Source: Toxonevra muliebris
Taxonomy: Eukaryota > Arthropoda > Insecta > Diptera > Pallopteridae
DNA length: 64,000 nucleotides
Assembly (NCBI GenBank): GCA_963691655.1
Contig: OY829326.1
Location: forward strand, 99,199,340 to 99,263,339
Reading direction: 5' to 3'
Position numbers and translations under genes: made by a program. The notes beneath the pieces are model-generated. The model did not search any database. It had not been told where the DNA came from and saw only the letters and a list, made by a program, of their open reading frames with translations. This document shows positions 45,650 to 56,320 of the stretch, piece by piece (the first letter of the stretch is position 1; each line of letters starts with the position of its first letter).

Positions 45650-46948
45650 TTGGGAGTATGAATGTATATGTAAACTCGTATTTTTTTTCGTAATTTGGAC
45701 ATTTATTGTGAAAAAGTGATTATAAATTTATTATTTAAAGTATTGTTCATCGTTAGCCACAACCTTTTCATATCTTTCTGGTAGCATACGGATTCCGCGT
45801 CGAATGAACTCCTCATCTTTTGAGGTTATCCACTAATCGACCCATTTTTTGAGTACTTCGAAAGGACGGAAGTGCTGTTTAGCCAGGCCATGTGTCATCG
45901 ATCGGAACAAGTGGTAATCAAAAGGAGCAATGTCTGGAGAATACGGCGGGTGGGGTAGCACTTACCCTTTCAGCGTTTCCAAGTATGTTTTTACTTGCCT
46001 TGCAACATGCGGCCGAGCATTGTCGTGCTGAAGAATAATTTCGTCGTGTCTATTCTCATATTCTGGCCTCTTATCCTTTAATGCCCGGCTCAAACGCATC
46101 AATTGTAGTCGGTAGCGGTCGCTAGTGATCGTTTCATTCGGTTTCAACAGCTCATAATACACGACACCTTTCATATCCCACCAAATACACAGCATGAGCT
46201 TGGATCCATGGATGTTCGGCTTTGCCGTTGATGTTGATGCATGTCCGGGCGGTCCCCATGATTTTTTATACTTTGGGTTATCGTAACGTATCCACTTTTC
46301 ATCGCCAGTCACAATACGATGCAGAAAACCCTTTCTTTTCTGTCGTTTAATCAGCAGTTCACGTGTGAAAAATCGTCGTTCGACGTCTCTCGGCTTCAAT
46401 TCGTAGGGCAGCCAATTTCCTTGCTTTTGAATCATTCCCAATGCTTTTAATCGTTTAGAAATAGTTGATTGATCAACTCCTAAAGATTCTGCAAGTTCTT
46501 GTTGCGTCTGAGATGAATCTTCTTCGAGTAATGCCTTCAACTTTTCATCTTTGAACTTTTTCGGGCCGCCTGAACGTTCCCTGTATTCAACATCAAAATC
46601 ACCAGTTTTGAAACGGGCATACCAAACCTAAAACATTCTAACTTCTATAGCACTATAGCACAGTCAGGATAAGCTTCAGTGAGTAAACGATGTGCTTCAG
46701 TTGCGTTTTTCTTTAAATGGAAGAAGCAAATTAAAACTTCCCGCAAATGTTGTTTTGTTGGCACGAAATTCGACATTTTCAGCTATAGTAAAACACTTTT
46801 GTAAAATTATGAAAATTATTTGACAGATCAATTTTTATAGTATTTTTGGCGCTCTTTGAGATAGAATAGCTGTCAATGTCAAAAAAGTGGCGCGTATGAT
46901 AGATATGAAGTTAGTCACAATTACGAGTTTATACATTCATACTCCCAA
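45650..46948 (-). mobile_element. mariner transposon nested in the piggyBac
   Basis: A 1299-bp unit has inverted ends TTGGGAGTATGAATGTATA and TA duplications at 45648-45649 and 46949-46950. The repeats extend to about 30-40 bp, with small indels at the left. The length is that of complete mariners. One transposase gene is on the minus strand. Insertion split the piggyBac ORF, so the mariner is the younger of the two. Confidence 0.95.
45731..46776 (-). pseudogene. mariner transposase (D34D), near full length
   Basis: The ATG at 46776 gives MSNFVPTKQHLREVLICFFH, the usual start of mauritiana-type mariners, and the length is near the normal ~345 residues. Motifs are an N-terminal helix-turn-helix, LGVDQSTISKRLKALGMIQK, GNWLPYELKPRDVERR (the WVPHEL-type linker), RIVTGDEKWIRYDNP (first Asp), ILQHDNARPHVA (second Asp) and PHPPYSPDIAPFDYHLFRSM (third Asp, D34D). 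Defects are a frameshift after Y-P-D-C-A near 46645, a TAA after E-T-L-K-G at 45959-45961 and a stop near 45820. Only these few breaks separate it from an open gene, so it is fairly recent. Confidence 0.9.
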
Positions 46949-47787
46949 TATATCAGAATAAAACTAGGAACAAATTAACTGCAACGGAGCTTGATGCCTA
47001 CCTTGGAACTTTGTTTACTGCTGGAGTGCATGCCTCAAACAAATAACATATATCTGAACTATGAAGATCGGACTTCTATCCACTATATTGTGCTGCAATA
47101 TACATACATATTTCAGACTTCAAAGAAATTACCGGATTCCTGCGCTTTGATAGCGATAACACCAGGTTGAATCGTATGCAAAATGACAAAGCTGCACCTA
47201 TTTCCCAGCTATTTATGATGCTTAATTCAAACCTATCCGAAAATTACAATCCAACTGAATATATAACTGTTGATGAGCATTTGTTTGGATTATACGATTT
47301 ACACATTATATTCCCTCTAAACCTGCAAAATATGGGATAAAAGTTTGGTGGGCTTGCGATGGACACACTTCATTTATTTGTTAAGAGAAGGAAGGAGCGT
47401 ACCAGAAATGAATTAAATTTTTTTTCTTAATTGAGTGTTTTTGTACAAAATTATACCAAATAAAAATATATGTAACCAAATAATATATAGCATTCATTAC
47501 TATTAACTTTTAGCAAAAACAAGTCAAGATTCTTTTGAATTTTCATATATAAAATATATAGGTACCCGGGTACCACGGGTATCCCCTTAAAGGTGTAAAA
47601 AATAAAACGTTTAAAAAAAGATACTGAAAAAGAATTTTTTTAAATTTTTTTATCCTAAATTCTGTTGCTTGACTAGCTTGAGGAATACCAGAAAGACCAA
47701 CATCAAAGAACTAATTTTTGTCATAAAAAAATCAGGAAGAGCGCATCTTAAGTACCCGGGTACCACGGGTATCCACATAAAGGTTAA

Positions 47788-48436
47788 GTAAAATTAAATG
47801 ATAAACATTAAAATAACTGGAAATCCATTACATATATAATAATTTTGAACTCTATCTTTATTAAAACAGATTTAAATTCAAGAGAAATAATGAAGTCCGC
47901 GACTTGATTAACTTATTTTCTGATTCAACAATCCATCAGTTTTCATAATTTTTTAAAAGTATTTGTCTGTGATTTGTTTAAAAGAAAGCTGGTTTTTTAT
48001 GTTTGTGAACATATTATTACAATATTTATGTTTTCATCACACATACAGCTACATATTTATATAGAATTTTTCAAAATTTTTAGCTGCCTGAAAGTTCATT
48101 TCAAGCCATGGTGCAGTGTAGTAAACAGAGTTTTTAGATCAAATTCAATGGGATTAGTGTTTGAATAAATGACATCGACACTTGTTTTCGTTATTTTATG
48201 TATACTTACATACATACACAAACTACAGATTTTAGTAAAGCTTTTGCAGTTATTTTATTTTATAAATAACTATATGAAAAATAGAATTTTTTAAATTTGT
48301 TTAATACTGAACTTTTAGGTTTTTGCATTTTGGAATTACGCAGCATAAAAAAAAATAAATTTAGCTATGAACAATTTTAGAATATCTTAAAAAAAAACAA
48401 TGAATTTGTTGTTGCAAACACTTTTTGTTATTTTTT

Positions 48437-48473
<37 letters not shown>

Positions 48474-49851
48474 TTTAATAGTTTCATAGTACAATGTGCA
48501 CTCATGCCAACAAGGACATGACACTGAGTACAATACTTTGTGACTTTAGCCTTTTTTGGCAGTAGCATTTACTATATAACTATAAATTTTTTTTTTTTGT
48601 GTTTTGTGTTTTTTCTATTTTTGGGTACTAGTGAAATTTTAAATTTCCACATAGAAATTGTATAAAAGTTATGTAAGTAGAGCATAAAAGTGGCGCCTAA
48701 AATGCTGTGTCAAAAAAACAAAAAAAAAACAAGAACAACCAATACACACAAAAAATTAAACTCTTTTGTGCTTAAGTACTGAAAAATGTTTTATAAAAAT
48801 ATTTTACATTTTTACATATTTCTACATATATTTTAAATCTCAAAAGCGCCAACGAATATTTTTGATTTTAACTTGAATTGTAAACAGCAGAAGATATTTT
48901 GCTGCTTATACAGCTACATATATATTTATAACTAAGTAAGTACGTATATATGTACAACAAGTATGTCATCGTAAAAATGTGAATAACAATTTATGTTAGT
49001 TTCTTTTTATGTACTTGAGCTATATATATACGCAAAATCACACATGCACATACATACACATAAATTTTATATATTGAACTTTTTTGAAATATGTATCATC
49101 ATTTGCTGGCTCCATTCAGCTGTATGGGTTCGTTGTCATATCTTTACTCTTTCACACGATTACTCTCATAAATTTAATGCTATTGTTTTTGCGTCATATA
49201 CATATAAAGTATGCACGTGTAATATAAATACAGTGAATATGTCACTGCTTTTGCTGTTAAATTGTAGTTATTTGCAATAAACAAACACGCAGTTTGTAAA
49301 ATTACTCAAAATATTTATGTATGTGCATCATACCAATGACTGTCAAGCAGTAGCTGTCACCTCCAGGTAATTCACTAGTTAAGCTAATAAATGTATCCCG
49401 TATATTTCTGGGATTGCAAAGCAGTTACAAATGAGCTGAAGAAAATCTATTAAATCTACTTAATCAAGATTTTTTTGGGGCACATCCTCTATGAGTTGCA
49501 GGAGCTGATGAGGCGAGGTATGATGTGTATATATTTTTTAAGAAATCAGAAAATAATTCTGAAAAAGATGGACTATTTCTGAAGAAACTAATTTACCTGG
49601 AGGACCACCTTTTCCCTGTTATGTATAATATCCACAAATTTTTCTTCACAAGTTCCCGATTTTACTCAAAAGAAGTTTTTTTGTGTCTCTTCTTCAGAAG
49701 TGATCATGGCGCAGAATTTGTTGAAGCTAAAAAACATTGTAATAAAATAAATACTATTGATGCCACAGCTGCCCAAATTCAAGTAATTTTATGTGTATCA
49801 GTTGAGGATCATATTAAAAATATTCCGAAATTTTTTTCTTAAATCATATTT
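47788..49851. other. Unassigned DNA with a (GA)n microsatellite
   Basis: (AG)n covers 48438-48469. An open frame at 49525-49842 (105 codons, Phe/Lys-rich) has no recognisable domain. No gene is supported. Confidence 0.4.
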
Positions 49852-50098
49852 CTCTAGATCAGTGGTCCTCAAACTTTTTCGTCCATGGAGCCCTTTTGAC
49901 CGACATTCGATTTTGCTGAGCCCTTTAAATAAAATCAAAAATGGAGAAAAGGTTTATGTTTAGACCTGTAAATATATTTCAGTTTATTTTTAATTTAAAA
50001 ACCCTAAACAAATATTAACTTACTCTTTTAAAAATTGAATATAAGTTGTGCGCACTAATTCACATGCCATCATCTAATGTCATGTCGTCTAATCATAA

Positions 50099-50822
50099 TG
50101 TTGTAACGAACCTTACTCCTGGGTATCACTCGCCGTGTCCGGAATCCGATTACAGAAAATTTATTTAACTGCAATGACCCCCAGCCGACAGTAATCTTCC
50201 GATCCACGTGCAGGGGAGCGCTAGCCGTTGGGTTATATAGACGTAGTTGCGTACAGAATCCTAGAAGTGCACGTAGTGCTACGTGGACAATGTGGTTGCG
50301 GCAGATAGGTAGCACATCCAATGCAACTACCTGAAAGCACTAGTAGGAGTGGGTAGGGAAGCGACCACACAATGCACACACAGTGCAACTACCTGAGAAT
50401 ACTAATAGGAATGGGTAGGGGAGCGCACACAATGCTACTCCCTGAAAGTATAAACACAATTTAATTACAAGGTAGCACACACAGTGCAACTACCTGAGAA
50501 CGCTAGTGGAAGTGGATCGGGGAGCGCACAAAATGCTACTCCCTGAAAATATAATCCAAAAAATACTCATAATTTATAATATTATATATTTCCTTTATTT
50601 CCTTGTTAAGTTTAATATAGTTTCCCACGATGATTTGCTGGAACAGCAGGAGGAGACATCTGTCTGGTTCGAGTTCTATCCAAAGAAGACAGACCTGAAA
50701 TTGAAAAAGCGCGTGCTCAACATGGCTGCAACCGCGTCTTCTGCGCAGTATGTTCAGTGCGCGTTCAATTTTCAGCACTACCCCAGGGTCGCAACCCTCG
50801 ACTTAATCTAACTTATACTACA
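50099..50822. mobile_element. Possible solo LTR inside the hAT element
   Basis: A GC-richer 724-bp block starts TGTTGTAACG and ends TTATACTACA, giving TGTTGTA/TACTACA inverted tips of LTR type. It contains a TATA-like TTATATAG (50233-50240) and internal near-repeats. No 4-5-bp target duplication was found. The reading frame at 50506-50811 matches nothing I know. It could instead be other foreign DNA; the LTR call is tentative. Confidence 0.35.
50321..50550. repeat. Three imperfect subrepeats
   Basis: TGCAACTACCTGA(A/G)A starts at 50322, 50384 and 50484. Each is followed by a CTAGTAGGAGTGGGTAGGG-like stretch, and the last two by ACAATGCTACTCCCTGAAA. The unit spacing is 62 and 100 bases. They lie within the LTR-like block. 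Confidence 0.7.
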
Positions 50823-51141
50823 TTACCATAATAACACAATTCATATTTACGTACAACTAAAATTCAATTCATGGAAGCAATTAATGTAACAAAGCTGAAT
50901 TCATTGATAACGAAAAATAATAAAACTAATTTTAAAGAACAAATTCATGAATGAAAATAAAATAAAAAAATGATGTTCAGCCTAGGGTAAAGGGCACAAA
51001 TAAGGACCATCGATTTGCGTCCTTACAATGTTGTACAATTTTGTATAAAAAATGAGAGAATTTACGACAAATGAGAGGATACGACATCAAATAAGATACC
51101 TTCTGTATTGGCCAATAGTTTTCTATTTCTTACTTTTGCTA

Positions 51142-52288
51142 GAACTGTCCGATAAAAAAATAACATATCATTGTCTTTGGTTTTAATGGCAGATGAAGTC
51201 AAAATAAATAATTTTTATTTCCACAAAATTGTTTCCTAAAAATGAATACTCAAGCTGAACTTCAAAAAATCATTGTGAACGTTTTTTAACAAAATACGAA
51301 AACTCTTAAAAACTTAAAAATTGCCGAAACTATTAAAGTGTTGTGTCAAACTGTTAGTCGGGTTTTGAAAAACTTTAGTGGCAATCCAAACATTGATCGA
51401 AAGGTGGAATCTGGTAGAAAATATGGGTCGGGAGGTCTACACCCAGCTAAACGTGCCAAGAACATTTTTCATAAGAACTTAAAAGCTTCGGGGAGAAAAG
51501 TCGCTCAAAAATTCAGTTGCTTTGAATCATTTATCCGCAAAGTAAGAAGCGGAGCAGGCCTTAAATAAGAAAGTCGCAGATAGGAATACTACAAAAAACA
51601 TTGACGCAAGAATAGAACAAAAAAATTGCAGTCAAACTTTGTAACCAAATTACAATGTTGCATCATGGATGACGAAACATATGTGTTGGCAGACTTTTCA
51701 CAGCTTCCCGGTAACGACTTTTACGTAGCAGGTCAGCGTGAAAATGTGCCAGAAATGTACATAACTCAAAAAATCCAAGTTCACTAAGAATCTCTCGTAT
51801 GGCCGGCCATAAGCAGCTGCGGTAAAAGAAGCCTGCCATATGTAACTTCTGGGCCAATCCACATGGATATTTATTTTTCTGAATGCATGTAGAAGAGGCT
51901 AAGATGATTTGTAATACAGCTTACAGTATTCAACTTCTTTTGGCCTGATTTGTTAACATCAATATTGAGATGCTAATCCGCCAAACTGTTTAGAGCTAAG
52001 GCCAGTGGAACGTTATTGAGTTCTAATTGAGCAGAAACTAAAAGAGACGAAAGATGTATCGAAGGATATAAGGGGAGTTAAGATTAAGTTGACTGCGGCT
52101 TCCAAAAACATTAATTAAAACAGCATAAAGGCCTTGGGGTTGACAAAAAGAATTCCTGAAAAAGCTCTAAGCTTCCTTAAAAACCAAAAATTATATTTTT
52201 TTTTCGTATAGAATTTACATAAAGTGAAGTAATTTGGATCACTGCTTACTTGATTTTTTAATGTTAAAATTTTTTCCTGCACACTCCT
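51142..52288 (+). mobile_element. DD37E Tc1/mariner transposon, copy D
   Basis: The right end, reverse complemented, is AGGAGTGTGCAGGAAAAAAT, clearly related to the ends of copy B, with TA following (52289-52290). The left end is less clear; GAACTGTCCGATAAAAAAAT after TA (51140-51141) is the best fit. It lies inside the hAT element and is close in protein sequence to copy B. Confidence 0.65.
51242..52211 (+). pseudogene. DD37E transposase, copy D, internally deleted
   Basis: The gene starts MNTQAELQKIIVNVF. It then has a helix-turn-helix-like L-C-Q-T-V-S-R-V-L-K and VESGRKYG, GRKVAQKFSCFESFIRKVRS, CCIMDDETYVLADFSQLPG (first Asp) and YVTSGPIHMDIYFSECM. F-F-W-P-D-L (second Asp) is followed after only ~20 residues by PPNCLELRPVERY (catalytic Glu). 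Copies A-C have 37 residues there, so about 17 codons are lost. Several stops and frameshifts are present. Confidence 0.75.
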
Positions 52289-52408
52289 TATTCCCGAGCA
52301 CTACCTGGAAAATTTCGTGGAGCCCCGGTTCTCCATGGAGCACAGTTTGAAAACCAGTGCTCTATATAATGAGGACTAAGCTTATTTATAAATTTAAATG
52401 TTTTAGGA

Positions 52409-52648
52409 CAGAGGTGGCCACGGCCTATGCACTTTGTGCACATTTGTTTTTGTAAAAACACTTGGGCATAGGCCGAACATTTCTCATCTCTTTTCTTGGC
52501 CTATACCAAAGTGCAAAGTAACAATATTTCCGTATGTTTTGTTGGTCTTTGATGTAGATTTTGCTGTTGTCCAACGTATGAGTTTATAATAATAAAGTTT
52601 ATATGCATTGATGTCTGCACTTCCATGAGAAACTCTTGGGCACTCCTA
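52409..52648. mobile_element. Small hAT-like MITE
   Basis: The left end is CAGAGGTGGCCA and the right end, reverse complemented, is TAGGAGTGCCCA (8 of 12 equal). The flanking 8-mers are TTTTAGGA (52401-52408) and TTTTAGAA (52649-52656), 7 of 8 equal. Inside, GGCCTAT-type words repeat in both directions (52434-52520). The 240-bp unit has no coding capacity. It starts 41 bp after the larger hAT element ends. Confidence 0.5.
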
Positions 52649-52656
52649 TTTTAGAA

Positions 52657-53837
52657 TATAAACTCTATATATAAAACTATAAATTATCGAACTTTGGGGG
52701 GCAAAAAACCAGAAGTCGTGCAAAAATATGTTCTGGCATATTCTTTTAATATCAGTTTGTGGTGTTTTTCGATTTACATCGTTGGGAATAACATATTTTT
52801 TGCAGTTGATTTTCCAAATTTTCTCATTCGAAAAACCTATTGAGGTTTTTAAGTTTCCGAATTTAGTCAACTCTTTTTTTTTTAGTTGATTTTGTGTTCC
52901 TGTATCAGACTTCAATGAGACTCAATTTGGCACAATTTTAATGTGATTTATCATTCGTTACAATCATTCTGTGTGTGATCACCTCTTTGGATATTTTTAT
53001 TTCGATGCTAATATATATTTCAAATAAAATTGTGGGACGACCTTTAATTAATCAATACGATGCTTTGCGTGACCTTTGGGGGAGGGTGTTTCGCATCCAC
53101 AACCAACATTTTTTTAAACTGATATGAAAAACCATTTTTACTCGAAACAAAAATTGATTGCGATACCAGAAGATAAGTTATAACTTCTACATACAAAAAA
53201 AATTTATTCAAAACCATTTTCCCAGCCTTTTGACCGAAACAAAACGGGAATCTACCCTTCGCCTTACGAGTACACTAATTTCAATATAGAAACAAAAATT
53301 TTGTATAAATTACTACGAAACAGGGCAATTTTATAGTCCATTCATGGAGTTATTTATGCATAGTAAAAAAGAGTTCGCGATTAGTCACAAATTTCTGCAC
53401 AGCATAACTGTTTTTTACCAGGCATAAAAAAAATGTCACTGTACGAAATTCAGCGATTTTCTTCATTGGGATTTTAAGAGACAGACTTTAATTTACGCCC
53501 TATTAGAAATCATTTATCGCTCTCAATATTTGATTAAAAGTGTCCAGAAAGGTTTTTCTTTTACGGTTCAGCGATGAAAAACTTTTCATAAATGCATAAT
53601 TATCACTTTGCGTGCTGATATATTGAAATTAAAGTGGATATGTTGATTTTATAAATCCATTAAAATTGACTTTTATAAATGCATGTAACTAAATATATGT
53701 CAAATAATTTCGTTCGTTCGCATTAACCATCTCGAAATTCGTACTAAAAAAAGTGTATGTAAGCTACTACTACTTTTTTCGAAAAACAAAAAATGAAATA
53801 AAAATCTGCTGCTAAAGCCCATAGAATTCTTCTGGAG
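52657..53837. other. Unassigned AT-rich DNA
   Basis: No supported gene, RNA or element ends. Confidence 0.4.
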
Positions 53838-54290
53838 ACTTACAGAGGCAATGCTCTGTCGAAAACAAAAATAATGATTTTGAAATTGAAGCTTATGCCT
53901 GTATTTGGTGGGATCAGCAGGTTATGTAGTGTATTATGAGCTACTCAAATTCAACAAAGCCATTCCGGGAGATCGCTTCCGACAACACTGAAGGAAAAAC
54001 GGCTGCAATACAAGCAGAGACACAATAAAATAATTTGCAGCATGCCACATGTTGTAAGATCGGTTGGAAACGCTGAAATAGTAAGTCCTACCCCACCACG
54101 CAGTATTCACCAGACGCTTCTCCTTCAGATTGCGCTTTGTTCTAATCGATGATATACGACCTGAGTGAGCAGTCATATGAGGAGGCCCAGAAGTGGGTTG
54201 ATTCTTTGATAGCCTCAAAAGACATGTCATTTTTCCAACTTGGAAATCTTATGCTGCTAGAAAGATAGGGAAAAGTAATGGCTATCATTG
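53838..54290 (+). pseudogene. mariner transposase fragment
   Basis: Translation across frames gives VVYYELLKFN near 53925 with G-D-R-F-R after it (the YYELLKPNETI block). A region like H-V-V-R-S-V-G-N-A follows near 54050, then T-P-P-R-S-I-H-Q (relic of the YSPD block), SYEEAQKWVDSLIASKDMSF near 54170 and an L-L-E-R C-terminus. This is the second half of a mariner transposase, much more decayed than the copy at 45731. Terminal repeats were not found. Confidence 0.65.
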
Positions 54291-55379
54291 TGGTTAATTC
54301 ATTAATTTTCACTAATTCAATTTTTTTCAGTTGCAGTTGTATGATAACGAAATGATGTGTGAGAGTTTGGTCTTTTCGCTCCTTTAAAAAGATGTCTGAC
54401 GAAAATTTAATGCCAACACATTTTGAATTAAATTTTAGTTAATTTATACCAGCGGATTGGTTACTTTGACCCATTTTTTAATATTTTTTTGGACCTGTTT
54501 ACTGTTTCTACAAATTATCGTTCGGTTTTGTACTGACGCGGCGTGTTTTTGTCTGTGGCAGAGCTATATTTATACGGCAAGATATGTCTCAGCTTTCTGT
54601 ACCTGCGTTTTTTTCTTTCGCGTTGATGACAGTCGTTGATTAGTACGAAGTAGTGATTAGAAAGAAAGTTCCGGATATTTGATAAGCTACAATTATTGTT
54701 TCTTTTTATTTAAATTCTTTTATTTCGGAATTGAGAATCGATTTGGCTTACAGGAAAATTACAATTCCATGAGCTTTCATTATTTCGTTAGAGCTTAGAG
54801 CAGAGAGACTAATGTTAAATAACCGAAATATTTGGGGTTTTGAGTAGTTTCAGTTTCTCTTCCTAAGACTTTTCAAAATTCCCGACCTTGCGTGATAAAG
54901 GGTAAAATTTATAAGGTCGTTGGGTCATCAGAAATTACAGTCAATTTCGCTGCTTCAGAATTTTTTTTGTTGGCTAATACTAACTTAGTCCAACGCAACC
55001 TATAATGACTTAAAATTTTAAAATTTATCAAAAGTTTTCTTAGAAAAAATTTAAGTAAATGCATGAAAAATGCTTAGAGATTCATCTCACTTCACTAAAA
55101 TTCATAGAGGGAAAAACGAGCAGTAGCAGCTAATATTTTTGTGTTCTTTGTTGCACAGTAAAAATATGCAAAAGCAAAATGCTACAAGCAAACAGACCTC
55201 AATATTAAAATCTCATTTAACTAGGTCAAAGTGCAAGCAATGCAAAGGAACAGCAGCAAAAAAAAAATATTGACGACAATAGCAACAAAAACAACAATAA
55301 CTACAAACGACAAACTAACTTTGACTACCACTACGACGGCGACATCATTATTAGGTAGCAACTACATACTTTTGTAAAC

Positions 55380-55562
55380 ATGGAACAAATACTGGTGGCA
55401 CTCGGCGTCATTGCCGCCGCTCCGCTAACACCGCAACAGCAACAAAACTACAGCAGTTTGCAGAAACATGAACACATGAAAGAAAGAGAGAGAAAGACGC
55501 ATAGCCATATACATAAGAGACATAAGTGCGGTAGAGTTAGTTGTATGGTTTGGGTCATGTAG
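55380..55562 (+). CDS. Possible small ORF or first coding exon
   Basis: The ATG after a purine-rich stretch (AAACATGG) opens MEQILVALGVIAAAPLTPQQ, followed by a short Gln run and a basic tail (K-E-R-E-R-K-T-H-S-H-I-H-K-R-H-K). The first ~30 codons are clearly more GC-rich than the surroundings, with third positions often C or G. The rest looks like repeat-derived sequence. No known domain is recognisable. A weak donor-like G|GTAGAG lies near 55531. It could be the N-terminus of a multi-exon gene or chance. Confidence 0.25.
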   Translation: MEQILVALGVIAAAPLTPQQQQNYSSLQKHEHMKERERKTHSHIHKRHKCGRVSCMVWVM

Positions 55563-56312
55563 GGTGAAATATAATAGGACCAAAGACGGTAAAAAATTGA
55601 CCCACAAAAATTCTGAACTCGTTTCAACAAAAATTATGCTCTCTCATTAAAAGCAAACTACTGAATGACATGCCTTTAAGCAGGTACAACAACAACAACG
55701 ACAAAAACACTGAAATATATTTTATGTTGTGTTTTTGTTGTTGGTTGTTTAAAATTATAAACTTGCAACACACGGAAAAGTTTTCATTACTCAGTCCAAA
55801 ACAAGTGGGCAACAGAAAGGCCGAGAAAAAGAGAGAGGGAATATGAGTGGGAGAAAAAACATATATTTTTTTTTTAATGTACATCACTACAACACAAATA
55901 AAAAAAAATAAAAAAAAACAAGCAAACAACACTTGCAGCAACAACAACGAGCACTGAATAATTGCCCCTATAGGCTAATATACATATAAACACAGCAAGA
56001 GCAAGTGGTAGCAACAACAACAAAAGCAACAAACATTACAACAATAACTACTAGTAGGTAGTAGTAGCAGCAGTTACAAAACGCACAACATTAAATTGTT
56101 GTTTGCTTTTTACCAGCAGTAGCAGCAGCAGCAACAATTACAGCAACTGCTGTTCGTGGTTCTGGTTGTTGTTACTGATATGAGTGTTGTTGCTGCTGCT
56201 ACTTACTGTAAATGTTGAAAAATTTCAAATATGTGTAGTTCATGTGCGTATGTATTTTTCCGTGTGAGTGTGCATGTGTGCGCCTGCCATTATTAAGATA
56301 ACATGACTGTTG

Positions 56313-56320
56313 TGACGTCA
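56313..56320. promoter_or_regulatory. Perfect CRE palindrome
   Basis: TGACGTCA, the consensus site for CREB/ATF-type bZIP factors, lies in a locally GC-richer patch (GTGACGTCATTAGCGTACGC). Use of the site is not shown; an 8-bp match can occur by chance in 64 kb. Confidence 0.25.

Larger units (their letters stand above)
45275..47395 (+). pseudogene. piggyBac transposase relic
   Basis: The N-terminal part (45275-45478) is acidic (IDWSDSGDDNSSDYEVNEQE), as in piggyBac transposases. After a stop, VIRETNRKALAVF recalls the '(I)..ETNR.A' block. The mariner is inserted just after it. Beyond the mariner the frames give ELDAYLGTLFTAGVHASN, EITGFLRFDSDNTRLNRM, then TEYITVDEHLFG with the conserved V-D-E (first catalytic Asp) and K-Y-G-I-K-V-W-W-A-C-D, which is shared with the family's 'KP(A)KYGIK(I/V)' block. 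The C-terminal Cys-rich domain and the last catalytic Asp are absent. Frameshifts and stops are common. Confidence 0.75.
45141..47783 (+). mobile_element. piggyBac transposon, deleted, with nested mariner
   Basis: The left end is CCTTTATGTG after TTAA (45137-45140). The right end, reverse complemented, is CCTTTATGTGGATACCCGTG, followed by TTAA (47784-47787). A TACCCGTGGTA subterminal motif occurs near the left end (45180-45190) and twice at the right (47563-47590 and 47752-47775). Without the 1.3-kb mariner the element is only ~1.34 kb, so parts of the transposase are deleted. The second right-end-like block at 47563 suggests a partial duplication of the terminus or a second nested end. Confidence 0.85.
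49860..52359. mobile_element. hAT element with nested insertions
   Basis: The left end is CAGTGGTCCTCAAACTTTTT followed by TCCATGGAGCCC. The right end, reverse complemented, is CACTGGTTTTCAAACTGTGC with CTCCATGGAG and GGGGCTCC. The flanking 8-mers are CTCTAGAT (49852-49859) and CTCTATAT (52360-52367), 7 of 8 equal. This is the hAT pattern. Inside lie an LTR-like block (50099-50822) and a DD37E copy (51142-52288). Little hAT sequence remains and no hAT transposase is seen, so the original was a small non-autonomous unit. Confidence 0.8.

Noticed and set aside
49525..49842. 105-codon plus-strand frame before the hAT element
   Set aside because: No domain, ordinary AT-rich codon use and no splice or start support. 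Kept only as part of the unassigned stretch.
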